A stretch of 64,000 bases of DNA from Prochlorococcus sp. MIT 1300 (lineage in GTDB: Bacteria; Cyanobacteriota; Cyanobacteriia; PCC-6307; Cyanobiaceae). Shown in pieces: positions 47,636 through 55,503 of this stretch. The notes beneath the pieces are model-generated. The model saw only the letters and a list, made by a program, of their open reading frames with translations. It ran no database searches and was not told where the DNA came from. The stretch covers positions 62,001 to 126,000 of the forward strand of contig NZ_CP139302.1 in the NCBI RefSeq assembly GCF_034092375.1. The letters are read 5' to 3'. Position 1 is the stretch's first letter. Each line of letters opens with the position of its first letter. The position numbers were made by a program, and so were the translations under genes.

Positions 47636-47954
47636 GACGAAAAATACAGCTGCAATTGGAAATAGATTCCGACGCTAAAGAGCGGTAGCTTGCGACTTTG
47701 TATCAACGAGTACTTTTTTTAGGACTACTCCTACTTCTTTCTGAGTCTTAAAGTTTTTTTATGAACCTTTGCTTAGCTCTACCGTACGCCTGGGCGCCGT
47801 TTACCTGTTATTGGAAGGGTTTTCGGGGCTAACTGATCAACAATGGTTGATATGAGGATTGGCTGTTTTGATTGCCTTTTAAAACAATTTTTTTTATTCC
47901 CATTGCAATCCTTCAACGAAATTGCCTTTGTGAATCCACGCCTGTCTAGGCTCA
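47636..47954. other. Intergenic control region between glnA and the aminotransferase gene
   Basis: A 319-bp divergent promoter region. It contains the glnA NtcA box and -10 at 47672-47713 and must also hold the promoter for the plus-strand aminotransferase gene; I see no clear box for the latter. A 60-codon minus-strand frame here (47779-47961) is treated as spurious. Confidence 0.6.
47672..47713 (-). promoter_or_regulatory. NtcA-activated promoter of glnA
   Basis: The sequence GTATCAACGAGTAC at 47700-47713 is an exact GTA-N8-TAC NtcA box. Reading towards glnA on the minus strand, exactly 22 bases separate it from TAGCGT (47677-47672), a TAN3T -10 element. This is the canonical layout of cyanobacterial NtcA class II promoters, in which a -35 is replaced by NtcA. 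The glnA ATG is 37 bp beyond the -10. Activation under nitrogen limitation through 2-oxoglutarate is known for the family and inferred here. Confidence 0.88.
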
Positions 47955-49163
47955 TTGCCAATTAACTTGCTCAGGGCCTTGGCGACGACCAAATTCATCC
48001 CCCCTGTTGATCAAAGCCATCACAAGGTTTTTGCACCAATTAAATCTCCAGACCGTCTTCTGTTAGGGCCTGGTCCTTCTAATGCTCATCCCGATGTGCT
48101 GAAGGCGATGGCTTTGCCGCCTATTGGACACCTTGATCCGTTTTACATTTCATTAATGGGTGAGGTGCAGGGATTGTTGCGTTATGCGTGGCAGACCGAC
48201 AACCGACTCACTCTCCCCATGAGTGGTACAGGGAGCTCGGCAATGGAGGCTACCCTCGCTAATACAGTCGAACCAGGAGATACTGTCTTAGTAGCAATTA
48301 AGGGCTATTTCGGTCATCGATTGGTTGATATGGCAGAGAGATATAGGGCTAATGTTCAAGTTCTTCAGAAGTGTTGGGGTGAGGCCTTTTCTCTAGAGGA
48401 ATTAGAAAAAGGCCTTAAAGATCATAGGCCTGCCATCTTGGCAATGGTTCATGCGGAGACCTCAACAGGTGTATGCCAGCCAATGGAAGGGATTGGAGAT
48501 CTTTGTAGAAAGTACGATTGCTTGTTGCTTTTGGACACTGTTACCTCCCTGGGAGGAGTTCCTCTTTTCTTAGACGAGTGGAAGATTGACCTTGCATATA
48601 GCTGCAGTCAGAAGGGTTTGAGTTGTCCCCCAGGATTAGGTCCTTTTACAATGAGTTCAAGGGCTGAGGAGAAACTACAAAGGCGCAAGGGGAAGGTTCC
48701 AAATTGGTATTTAGATGTTTCTCTTTTAAACAAATATTGGGGAAGTGATCGTGTCTATCATCACACCGCCCCAGTGAATATGAACTTTGGAATTAGAGAA
48801 GCACTTCGACTTTTAGCCGAAGAGGGCTTGGAAAATTCTTGGAAACGACATAACGATAATGCTCAGCAACTATGGGAGGGTCTAGAGGATTTAGGACTTG
48901 AACTACATGTTCCTGAAGAGCTGAGATTGCCAACATTGACAACGGTACGAATTCCTAATGGTATAGATGGGAAGGCATTTGCCCTTCACCTTTTAAACAA
49001 ATATGGAATTGAAATTGGAGGTGGTTTAGGTGAATTAGCAGGGAAGGTATGGAGAATTGGACTTATGGGATACAACTCACGTTCAGAAAATGTCGAACGA
49101 GTGCTTAAGGTATTTGAGTCAGAGTTGCCTAATTTTCGCGAGGGTGTTTCCTTTGCCGCTTGA
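47955..49163 (+). CDS. Class V aminotransferase (serine/alanine-glyoxylate type)
   Basis: A 402-aa PLP enzyme of the photorespiratory group that transfers amino groups from serine or alanine to glyoxylate. Family features are LLLGPGPSNAHPDVLKAM, LPMSGTGSSAMEATLAN, VHAETSTGVCQP, LLLDTVTSLGGVPLFLDEW and the PLP Lys in YSCSQKGLSCPPGLGPF. The TTG at 47955 is the longest start; a second TTG at 47979 is possible. The amino donor is not decided by sequence. Its 3' end overlaps tadA by 35 bp. Confidence 0.9.
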   Translation: MPINLLRALATTKFIPPVDQSHHKVFAPIKSPDRLLLGPGPSNAHPDVLKAMALPPIGHLDPFYISLMGEVQGLLRYAWQTDNRLTLPMSGTGSSAMEATLANTVEPGDTVLVAIKGYFGHRLVDMAERYRANVQVLQKCWGEAFSLEELEKGLKDHRPAILAMVHAETSTGVCQPMEGIGDLCRKYDCLLLLDTVTSLGGVPLFLDEWKIDLAYSCSQKGLSCPPGLGPFTMSSRAEEKLQRRKGKVPNWYLDVSLLNKYWGSDRVYHHTAPVNMNFGIREALRLLAEEGLENSWKRHNDNAQQLWEGLEDLGLELHVPEELRLPTLTTVRIPNGIDGKAFALHLLNKYGIEIGGGLGELAGKVWRIGLMGYNSRSENVERVLKVFESELPNFREGVSFAA

Positions 49164-49662
49164 ACCAACTTTGTAATTGAGTCTTTGCTTGATCTTCCAT
49201 TACGCCACCAATTACGACCATGTGATGGTGAGCACTTTTGTGTTTAGCCAGATCAATTGTGCTTCCTAGGCCGCCTCTTTTCGGGTCAGATGTTCCAAAG
49301 ATCACTTGCCCCATTCTCGCTTGAACTAAAGCACCTGCACACATTGGGCAGGGTTCCAGTGTGACGATGAGAGTGCAATCGTTAAATCTCCAATCCTCTC
49401 TGATCCATGAGGCTTGACGAAGAGCTATCAACTCAGCGTGACCAAGAGGGTTTTGTGTTAGCTCTCTATTGTTACTTCCATGCCCAATACAGCGTCCATA
49501 ATGATCGAGAATCACGGCGGTAACAGGGATTTCCCCTGTTACCCCTAATTGGTGAGCTCTCTTAAGTAGTACAGCCATCCAGTGCTGACGATGCTTGGTA
49601 CTTAGTTCAATGGGATGCGCCAATGCTTTCTTTGGGTGGCATGCCTTAACGGAGAAGGCCAT
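49129..49662 (-). CDS. tadA: tRNA(Arg) adenosine-34 deaminase
   Basis: A 177-aa zinc deaminase that converts A34 to inosine in tRNA-Arg(ACG). The zinc and catalytic site is visible: NPLGHAELIALRQA with His and the proton-shuttle Glu, and TLEPCPMCAGALVQARMG with the two Cys. The C-terminal helix contains QLQSWFKRQRK. The first 27 residues before the deaminase fold are longer than in most bacteria; the downstream ATG (HWMAVLLKRAHQLG) is an alternative start. It converges on the aminotransferase gene with a 35-bp overlap. Confidence 0.95.
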   Translation of the reverse strand: MAFSVKACHPKKALAHPIELSTKHRQHWMAVLLKRAHQLGVTGEIPVTAVILDHYGRCIGHGSNNRELTQNPLGHAELIALRQASWIREDWRFNDCTLIVTLEPCPMCAGALVQARMGQVIFGTSDPKRGGLGSTIDLAKHKSAHHHMVVIGGVMEDQAKTQLQSWFKRQRKHPREN

Positions 49663-49685
49663 TAAGAGGGAGAATAAAACTTGAT

Positions 49686-51113
49686 TTGTTTTTTATCTTG
49701 GCTGGCACTCCCCAAATCAAGCCAGCTAATACATTGGCTTACTTCGCATCTCCAGAGAAATTTGATCCTGAATTACAGAGATTTTTGGAGGATGCAAGTT
49801 CGAAGCTATGTACTTGGCTGGGAGAAGCTACTAGGCGGGGACCTCTACCAGCACTTAGTGACCTGCCAGACGTAGCTCCGAAAAAGTCTGGCCTTTCATG
49901 GGATCTTTTGCTGGATGATTTTCAGCAGATAATGGATGGGGCATATCAACCTTCCCATCCAGGGGCAATAGCCCATTTAGACCCTCCTCCTTTAACTGCA
50001 TCAATAGTTGCTGACTTGATTTGTGCTGGCCTTAATAACAACCTTTTGGCGGAAGAGTTGTCTCCAGGCTTAACCAAATTAGAAAGAGAGGTTTGCCGTT
50101 GGTTTGCTGATCAGCTTGGTTTACCCCCATCAGCTGGTGGCGTGGCTGCAAGTGGTGGCACTTTAAGTAACTTGATGGCCCTGGTTTTGGCTCGCAATGC
50201 TGCGAACTTAGGAACAGATTCAAATGCTGTTGTTCTTGCGAGTCAGGATGCTCATGTCTCATTAGCTAAAGCGATTCGTGTTATGGGCCTAGGTGTTGAA
50301 TCTCTAGAGCTTGTTTCGACTAATGCTGATGGGAAAATGTCCATTGAGGCTCTGGAGACGCATATTGCTTTACTGAAAAAACAAGGTAGAAATTGTTTTG
50401 CCATTGTTGCCACAGCTGGAACCACTGTCCGTGGGGCAATTGATCCTCTTGAGCAAATAGCTGCCATTGCTTTCAGAGAAAATATTTGGCTTCACATTGA
50501 TGGAGCTATAGGTGGTGCTTTTGCACTTTCATCTTCAACAAAATCTTTGGTTCATGGAATCGGATTGGCTGATTCGGTGACTTTGAACCCGCAAAAAGTG
50601 TTAGGTATTACAAAAACTTCTTCACTATTATTGGTTGCCCAGAAGGAAAACCTTTGCACTACTTTTGCAACTGGTCTTCCTTATATAGAGCCTGCTTGGG
50701 GGGATGCACATGGTGGTGAAATGGGATTGCAGGGTAGTAGGTCAGCAGAAATTTTAAAACTTTGGATAGGACTTAAACAACTTGGAGAGGATGGTATAAA
50801 ACAATTGCTTGAAGGTGCTATCGATCGTCGCGTTTACTTAGAGGAGAGAATAGATTTATCTTGTTTTAATTTGGTTAGTGGGCCCTTACATTTAGTTGCA
50901 TTCAGCCCAAGTAACTTTGATGAGCATCAATCTTCACAATGGTCGTTTTCTACTAGACAAACTTTGTTAGATAACGATCTAATGCTTTCTAGACCGGTCT
51001 ATAGAAATCGTCATTATTTAAAGGCAGTGCTTGGTAATCCTCATACACAGATCACTCATTTGGATGAGTTGGCTAAAACAATAAATAAATCTCTTAGCGG
51101 GTTTAGTATATGA
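49686..51113 (+). CDS. PLP-dependent amino acid decarboxylase (group II)
   Basis: A 475-aa protein related to glutamate, diaminobutyrate and aromatic amino acid decarboxylases. Core signatures: GGVAASGGTLSNLMALVLAR, VATAGTTVRGAIDPLEQIA, LHIDGAIGGAFALSS with the PLP-pairing Asp, and the Schiff-base Lys in SVTLNPQKVLGITKTSSLLL. Which amino acid it uses is not predictable. It begins with TTG 49686, 23 bp from the divergent tadA start. The next gene's ATG overlaps its TGA, which couples it to a small membrane protein. Confidence 0.85.
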   Translation: MFFILAGTPQIKPANTLAYFASPEKFDPELQRFLEDASSKLCTWLGEATRRGPLPALSDLPDVAPKKSGLSWDLLLDDFQQIMDGAYQPSHPGAIAHLDPPPLTASIVADLICAGLNNNLLAEELSPGLTKLEREVCRWFADQLGLPPSAGGVAASGGTLSNLMALVLARNAANLGTDSNAVVLASQDAHVSLAKAIRVMGLGVESLELVSTNADGKMSIEALETHIALLKKQGRNCFAIVATAGTTVRGAIDPLEQIAAIAFRENIWLHIDGAIGGAFALSSSTKSLVHGIGLADSVTLNPQKVLGITKTSSLLLVAQKENLCTTFATGLPYIEPAWGDAHGGEMGLQGSRSAEILKLWIGLKQLGEDGIKQLLEGAIDRRVYLEERIDLSCFNLVSGPLHLVAFSPSNFDEHQSSQWSFSTRQTLLDNDLMLSRPVYRNRHYLKAVLGNPHTQITHLDELAKTINKSLSGFSI

Positions 51114-51322
51114 ATACAATGCCATCGCGTGGACGACTCGTTGCAATTGTTACTGGGGCTTTTTCAATTGCAATAGCTGTTGTTTATTTGCTATTAATTA
51201 CCTTTCTTGATTCTCGAGGTCAAATGTTACCTCCTCCTCCCGAGGCCTTGGGCGAGGAGGTAGCTGTCTCAGACTTTTCTGTTGAAGGGGATCAACAACC
51301 TCCCTTAAGGCTGTCGCAATAA
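51110..51322 (+). CDS. Small membrane protein coupled to the decarboxylase (70 aa)
   Basis: The ATG overlaps the decarboxylase stop (ATGA, 51110-51113). One membrane helix at residues about 9-31 (RLVAIVTGAFSIAIAVVYLLL) is followed by DSRGQMLPPPPEALG and a polar tail. The polyproline turn looks like a conserved motif. The last 125 bp lie over the end of the convergent GTPase gene, so both frames are read there. No function is known. Confidence 0.7.
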   Translation: MNTMPSRGRLVAIVTGAFSIAIAVVYLLLITFLDSRGQMLPPPPEALGEEVAVSDFSVEGDQQPPLRLSQ

Positions 51323-52793
51323 AGTTTTCTAAAGATGAACCACGACGATTTAAGTCATAGTGATGTTGAACAACTTCTTGAATGCCTCCATCCCCCCAAT
51401 CTTGATCTTGTTGGAAATAAGTGATGAAGCTTGCACCTGCAACTCGAGTAAGCCAAGCAGCCACAATCCCCTGAATAGCTCTTCCTAACAACAAGCTTGG
51501 AAGATTTAAACTTAAGGATGCGCCAATAATAGAGACTCCTCCTTTTACAACTCCAAGGGTTGCAAGGGTTCTGCCGACTGATATAGCAAGCTCTTGAGCT
51601 CTGCTTCGGGTTAAATTAATTCCATATATAGCAGCTATTTCCATCACCATTTGAGCATTGACTGCTGCTGCACCTAGTAGGTCAACTCCTGGCAATGGTG
51701 TTGCAGTGACAATCCCTCCGCTAATCCAGCTATAACGATCGATCGCCCTTTTGGCAGTTTTTTGTCTTTGTTTGTCCAGTAATCGTCGGCCAGCTTCTCC
51801 AAGGGTTTTACATTGCAAAAGTAGGTTGTCGGCTAATAACTCTTCTCCATCTTCATGGAGAACCTTGGCAAGACGTTGTAAAAGTGATCTGATCTCTGGG
51901 ATGGGCTGTAAAGGCTTTTCACCTGGACGAGGTATCGATTGTGGTGCAGCACTGCAAGGAATAACATCTTCTGGATCGAGTAGTTTTTTGCTGTGACCTC
52001 TAAGTAGTTTAATTAGACGCCGCTCTTCTTCTTCGCCTCGTAAATCACATTTATTTAGAACAAGCAGTAGACGCTTGCCCATGGTTGTAAGGCTGTTTAT
52101 TGCTTCCAGTTCAGAGGACCTTATGTCACCATCTACCACAACTATCATTAGGTCTGCTTGAGCAGCTTTTTTCTTTGCTTCTTTTTCTCGGCTTTTGCCA
52201 TCTTTACCTGACTCAAGTATTCCTGGGGTGTCGATCAGTTGAAGACCTCTAGTAAAACCCTTTAATCTAAGTCTGTATGTTGCACTTTCGGTGGTTGATC
52301 CCATCGCGGCACCTACCTCGCCAACGATTTCATTTAGTAATGCTCGAATAAGAGATGTTTTCCCACTAGAGCCAGTGCCAAATACAACAACAACTAAATC
52401 ACCTCGATCAAGCTCTTTTCCAACACGCTCTCGCTCCTGTTGAAGACTCTCCCTCGCGATATCATCTTGCAGCTTCTCGAGTAATTTATCGATTCCAATT
52501 AAACTCTGTCTCGCTGCCTGTTGTCTGGTTCGAGGTGAGAATTTCGGCTGTTGATCAGTTTGCCTTAATTGCTTACTTTTTTTTTGTATGGATTCCCAAA
52601 GTGGTGATCCATATTGTAAAATAGAAATTACAATAATTGCTGCTAATAGTAATAGTAATGGGCCTATTATCCAACCAGGTAATAGATAACTAAGGTCCCA
52701 AAGTATGCTCCGGAAAACTTGGAGTAATGTTGATAGAACTATAATAGCCGTGAAGGCTATAAGCATCCAAACTAGTAGACCTTTGCGTTGCAT
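51198..52793 (-). CDS. Membrane-associated GTPase with DUF697 domain
   Basis: A 531-aa protein. Two N-terminal hydrophobic segments are visible (MLIAFTAIIVLSTLLQVF; IIGPLLLLLAAIIVISIL), then a G domain: G1 VVFGTGSSGKTSLIRALL, G2/G3 with TTESATYRLRLK and LIDTPGILESG, and G4 LLVLNKCDLRG. The C-terminal half has a DUF697 region (ATPLPGVDLLGAAAVNAQMVMEIAAIYG; SVGRTLATLGVVKGG). Cyanobacterial proteins of this form are of unknown role. I start at the second ATG, 52793. Its 3' end overlaps the 70-aa gene. Confidence 0.87.
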   Translation of the reverse strand: MQRKGLLVWMLIAFTAIIVLSTLLQVFRSILWDLSYLLPGWIIGPLLLLLAAIIVISILQYGSPLWESIQKKSKQLRQTDQQPKFSPRTRQQAARQSLIGIDKLLEKLQDDIARESLQQERERVGKELDRGDLVVVVFGTGSSGKTSLIRALLNEIVGEVGAAMGSTTESATYRLRLKGFTRGLQLIDTPGILESGKDGKSREKEAKKKAAQADLMIVVVDGDIRSSELEAINSLTTMGKRLLLVLNKCDLRGEEEERRLIKLLRGHSKKLLDPEDVIPCSAAPQSIPRPGEKPLQPIPEIRSLLQRLAKVLHEDGEELLADNLLLQCKTLGEAGRRLLDKQRQKTAKRAIDRYSWISGGIVTATPLPGVDLLGAAAVNAQMVMEIAAIYGINLTRSRAQELAISVGRTLATLGVVKGGVSIIGASLSLNLPSLLLGRAIQGIVAAWLTRVAGASFITYFQQDQDWGDGGIQEVVQHHYDLNRRGSSLENFIATALREVVDPLQQKSLRQLPPRPRPREEEVTFDLENQER

Positions 52794-52868
52794 CATTTTA
52801 TTGGAGACATTCTTTCTTTGTTGGGTTTAGAGCATGTCACAAACATGAGATGATGCCTTGGAGCTTTT

Positions 52869-53348
52869 TCAATGGACTTGCCCTTTGTTTCTGCGTTTTA
52901 TTACGTCAACTGCGAAGCACAATAGGGCAATATTGATTGCTATGTCGGCCACATTGAATATTGGGAACTCTATTGGCCTTAGTTCAATAAAGTCGATTAC
53001 ATGCCCAAGCCTCCAACGGTCGAAACCATTACCAATAGTTCCGCCTAAAAGAAAGGCTAAGGACAGTCCTTGCCAGGTATTAACTGGAGCATGATTCCAT
53101 ATCCAGACGATTAAACCTATGCCGACTAAAAGGCTTAGTAAGCCAAGAAAAAAGGTTGAATTAGAAAAAAGACTAAAGGCTGCACCTGTATTTCTTACTA
53201 TTTGTAGTTGTAATAGCCATGGCAAAAGAGGCTTTGTAATTCCAGGAGAAAGGGCTTGGGTGGCCCACTCTTTGCTTAACTGATCAAGCAAGATTATAAG
53301 AAAGCTAATTAAAAGTAATTGCTCACGCTTAAGGAATTTTTTGTTCAT
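52869..53348 (-). CDS. lspA: Lipoprotein signal peptidase (SPase II)
   Basis: A 159-aa membrane aspartic protease that removes the signal peptide of prolipoproteins after lipid attachment. Four hydrophobic segments are present, and both catalytic regions are clear: FLLGGTIGNGFDRWRLGHVIDFIE and FPIFNVADIAINIAL, with the Asp in each. The N-terminal VRNTGAAFSLFS is the third family box. I start at ATG 53348; it overlaps the bioY stop by 4 bp. The long reading from 53402 lies entirely within bioY. Confidence 0.95.
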   Translation of the reverse strand: MNKKFLKREQLLLISFLIILLDQLSKEWATQALSPGITKPLLPWLLQLQIVRNTGAAFSLFSNSTFFLGLLSLLVGIGLIVWIWNHAPVNTWQGLSLAFLLGGTIGNGFDRWRLGHVIDFIELRPIEFPIFNVADIAINIALLCFAVDVIKRRNKGQVH

Positions 53349-53917
53349 TTGATTAATAGAAGCTTTCTTAGAGGTATTGCGATTAGGCCAACACATGCAC
53401 AAAGGCTTAGTTGGGCCGGCAGAGGTGCAAGGGTGTAGGTGAAAAGTAATTCGGGGAGAGGGTTAGACCATCTAATCATTAAAGAGCCAAATATTAAATT
53501 CAAGACTCCACAAGCTTGAAGGGCCATCAGGCCAGCAACCGCCGAAAGGGTCAGGCGAGGTAAATTGTTCATCCCAGCCTGGTTGGCTAGCCGACCTGTT
53601 AACCAAGCGGCTGGAATGAAACCAACTAAGAATCCAAAGCCAGGGGTAAATAAATAATCTAGCGTTCCACCTCCATGAAATACTGGTAATTGGAATAAGC
53701 CAATTGTTATATAAGCCACTGAAGCTATTACTCCGGCATTGGGACCACAAACTAATGCGGTTAATAACAAAGCAGGAACTTGCCAAGTGCTTGGAAGACT
53801 CAGGACTTTCGTTGAGAAGTCTTCGCCTGGTATTAATAACCCTGAAGGCATGAGAGTCCCTACAAGGATCATCATTAGCCCGGCTACCGAACTGGTTAAG
53901 GTGACAAGGGGACGCAA
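53345..53917 (-). CDS. bioY: Biotin transporter substrate-binding subunit BioY
   Basis: A 190-aa ECF-type S component with about five or six helices. The recognisable core is CGPNAGVIASVAYITIGLFQLPVFHGGG, followed by FTPGFGFLVGFIPAAWLTGRLA, as in BioY. The start is TTG 53917. BioM and BioN are not in this window; solitary BioY proteins are known to work with a shared ECF module or alone. It is translated ahead of lspA by an ATGA overlap. Confidence 0.9.
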   Translation of the reverse strand: MRPLVTLTSSVAGLMMILVGTLMPSGLLIPGEDFSTKVLSLPSTWQVPALLLTALVCGPNAGVIASVAYITIGLFQLPVFHGGGTLDYLFTPGFGFLVGFIPAAWLTGRLANQAGMNNLPRLTLSAVAGLMALQACGVLNLIFGSLMIRWSNPLPELLFTYTLAPLPAQLSLCACVGLIAIPLRKLLLIK

Positions 53918-53977
53918 ATAGGGAAAGTTCCATCTTGACCCATCCTGGTGTAATTAAGTATTCCTTGCAGCGGCCTT

Positions 53978-54229
53978 ATGGAATTCAACATTGGAGATCA
54001 AGTCACTCTTGTCGGACCACAGAGGTATCTAAAGACGGCAGATGCAATGCCTGTACTTCGTCCACCTGATCTTGTTTCTGTAACTGATATAGGTGAAATT
54101 GTTGAATTGCGGGCTAATGGAAATGCCGCTGTGCGTTTTAGGAGAGGTGTCTTCCTGATTGCTTTGGAACAGCTTGCCCTTGAAGGGGCAAACGATAGGA
54201 CGAATGATTCCTCTGGGCAGCAGGCCTAG
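53978..54229 (+). CDS. sipA: SipA-like SH3-fold protein (DUF3148)
   Basis: An 83-aa protein with the family's conserved block: FNIGDQVTLVGPQRYLKTAD, AMPVLRPPDLVSVTDIGEIVELR and AAVRFRRGVFLIALEQL. The SH3-like fold of SipA binds and stimulates the sensor kinase NblS, which controls high-light and nutrient stress responses in Synechococcus. The block matches the family except that the GGYW turn of the reference protein is replaced by NGNA. It is divergent from bioY and lies just before the M16 peptidase stop (5-bp gap). Confidence 0.8.
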   Translation: MEFNIGDQVTLVGPQRYLKTADAMPVLRPPDLVSVTDIGEIVELRANGNAAVRFRRGVFLIALEQLALEGANDRTNDSSGQQA

Positions 54230-54234
54230 AAGAT

Positions 54235-55503
54235 CTAGATCATTGTGCTCCAATAATTAGAAAGCGTTTCAAGAGTCTTGGGAGGTCCACAGAGACTTAG
54301 AAATGGTTTTTGAAGATACTTTTTTGCTGCGTTTTGAAGGTCTGTTGTTTCCAATTGTTCTATAGCTTTTAAAGTTTGAGCATCAAAGTCATTAGATAGG
54401 CCCAATAACTTCAATTGGGCCATTCGTTCGGCTCTTTGTGCGCATGTTTGATTGCTGTGGGCTAATTGGCCTCTGAATTTAGAACGGCTCAGTTCTAAAT
54501 TCTGTTCATTGATCTTATTAGAGGTTAAGTTCCACCATATTTCACTTAAAAGTTTTAATGATAGAAGAGCTTTGTCTTCACTTGTTGAAGCGTGTATTAC
54601 GAAAGGAGCTGGACCATGTCTTATAGGGTGATGGACTCCTACATCATAGGCCACACCGTGATCTTCTCTTAAACATTTAAACAATACACTGGACATGCCT
54701 GAGCCAATATAACAATCAAGGAGTCTTAATGGAAGATCCTCTTTAGTTCCATGTGGAACTGTGGGTTGTCCCATAAGAATAAAAACTTGTTCTGTTTCTT
54801 CTGGGTGAAGGGAGATTCTTGGTTGATTTTCTACAGTTAAATTAAAAAGTGAATTATTTAAAGAAATTGTTTTTAGCTCGTTTTTTTTCATTATATTTGG
54901 CCAACTTGGAAAAGGATCAAGGCTTTTTACTTGATTGGCAAAATCTTCATTTAATGATCCTGATAAAGTAAGGACTGATGAAGTCAATTGAAGTTCATTG
55001 GCTAGTGGCTTAAGTTGCTTGCGCTTTAGCTTGCTTAACTCTTCTTTAAACCCCAAAGGATCATGACCATAGGGAGCATTCCCATATGCATTACAACGCC
55101 AACCATCGAAAGCAATTTGAAATGGGTTTTCTTTTTGTCGATGTAGGGCTTGAAGACTAAGTTCTCTTTCGAGTTTGATTTGATCCGTCTCTAAATGTGG
55201 TTCTATAACCATCCAACCAAGAAGAGGCAGAAGTCGTTTTGCATCACTTTTTGCACATTTGAGGCTAATCAATATTCCGTCTTCATTTATGTCGCACCTC
55301 AGTCCTGCGCCGCAGCCTTCTACTAAGTCAGCTAACGCAATGTTGTCATAAGGTCCACAACCTCTGCTTAACAGTGATCCTAGTAATTGATGGGCACCTC
55401 TTTGGTTAAAAGGATCAGCACTACTGCCTCCTCTAAGTAAGAGCTTTGCTGCAATGATTCCAGGAGTTTTCCTTGGGTCTAGCAATATTTTGAGAGTGCT
55501 CAT
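54235..55503 (-). CDS. M16 peptidase-like subunit, catalytically degenerate
   Basis: A 422-aa protein with the M16 fold. The zinc motif HxxEH is missing: where the family has it, this protein reads GGSSADPFNQRGAHQLLGSLL. The conserved Arg/Tyr substrate region is visible as DLPLRLLDCYIGSGMSSVLFKCLREDHGVAYDVG. In bacteria such inactive partners pair with an active M16 subunit, and the overlap (ATGA, 55500-55503) with the active gene fits a heterodimer. Confidence 0.9.
   Translation of the reverse strand: MSTLKILLDPRKTPGIIAAKLLLRGGSSADPFNQRGAHQLLGSLLSRGCGPYDNIALADLVEGCGAGLRCDINEDGILISLKCAKSDAKRLLPLLGWMVIEPHLETDQIKLERELSLQALHRQKENPFQIAFDGWRCNAYGNAPYGHDPLGFKEELSKLKRKQLKPLANELQLTSSVLTLSGSLNEDFANQVKSLDPFPSWPNIMKKNELKTISLNNSLFNLTVENQPRISLHPEETEQVFILMGQPTVPHGTKEDLPLRLLDCYIGSGMSSVLFKCLREDHGVAYDVGVHHPIRHGPAPFVIHASTSEDKALLSLKLLSEIWWNLTSNKINEQNLELSRSKFRGQLAHSNQTCAQRAERMAQLKLLGLSNDFDAQTLKAIEQLETTDLQNAAKKYLQKPFLSLCGPPKTLETLSNYWSTMI

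Noticed and set aside
47636-47700. Glutamine riboswitch (glnA RNA motif) in the glnA leader
   Set aside because: I looked for its conserved core in the minus-strand leader and did not find it; the NtcA promoter leaves only a short leader.
47779-47961. 60-codon minus-strand frame in the glnA/aminotransferase gap
   Set aside because: Starts inside the aminotransferase start region, has low-complexity Lys/Asn content and no recognisable pattern; an intergenic control region explains the space.
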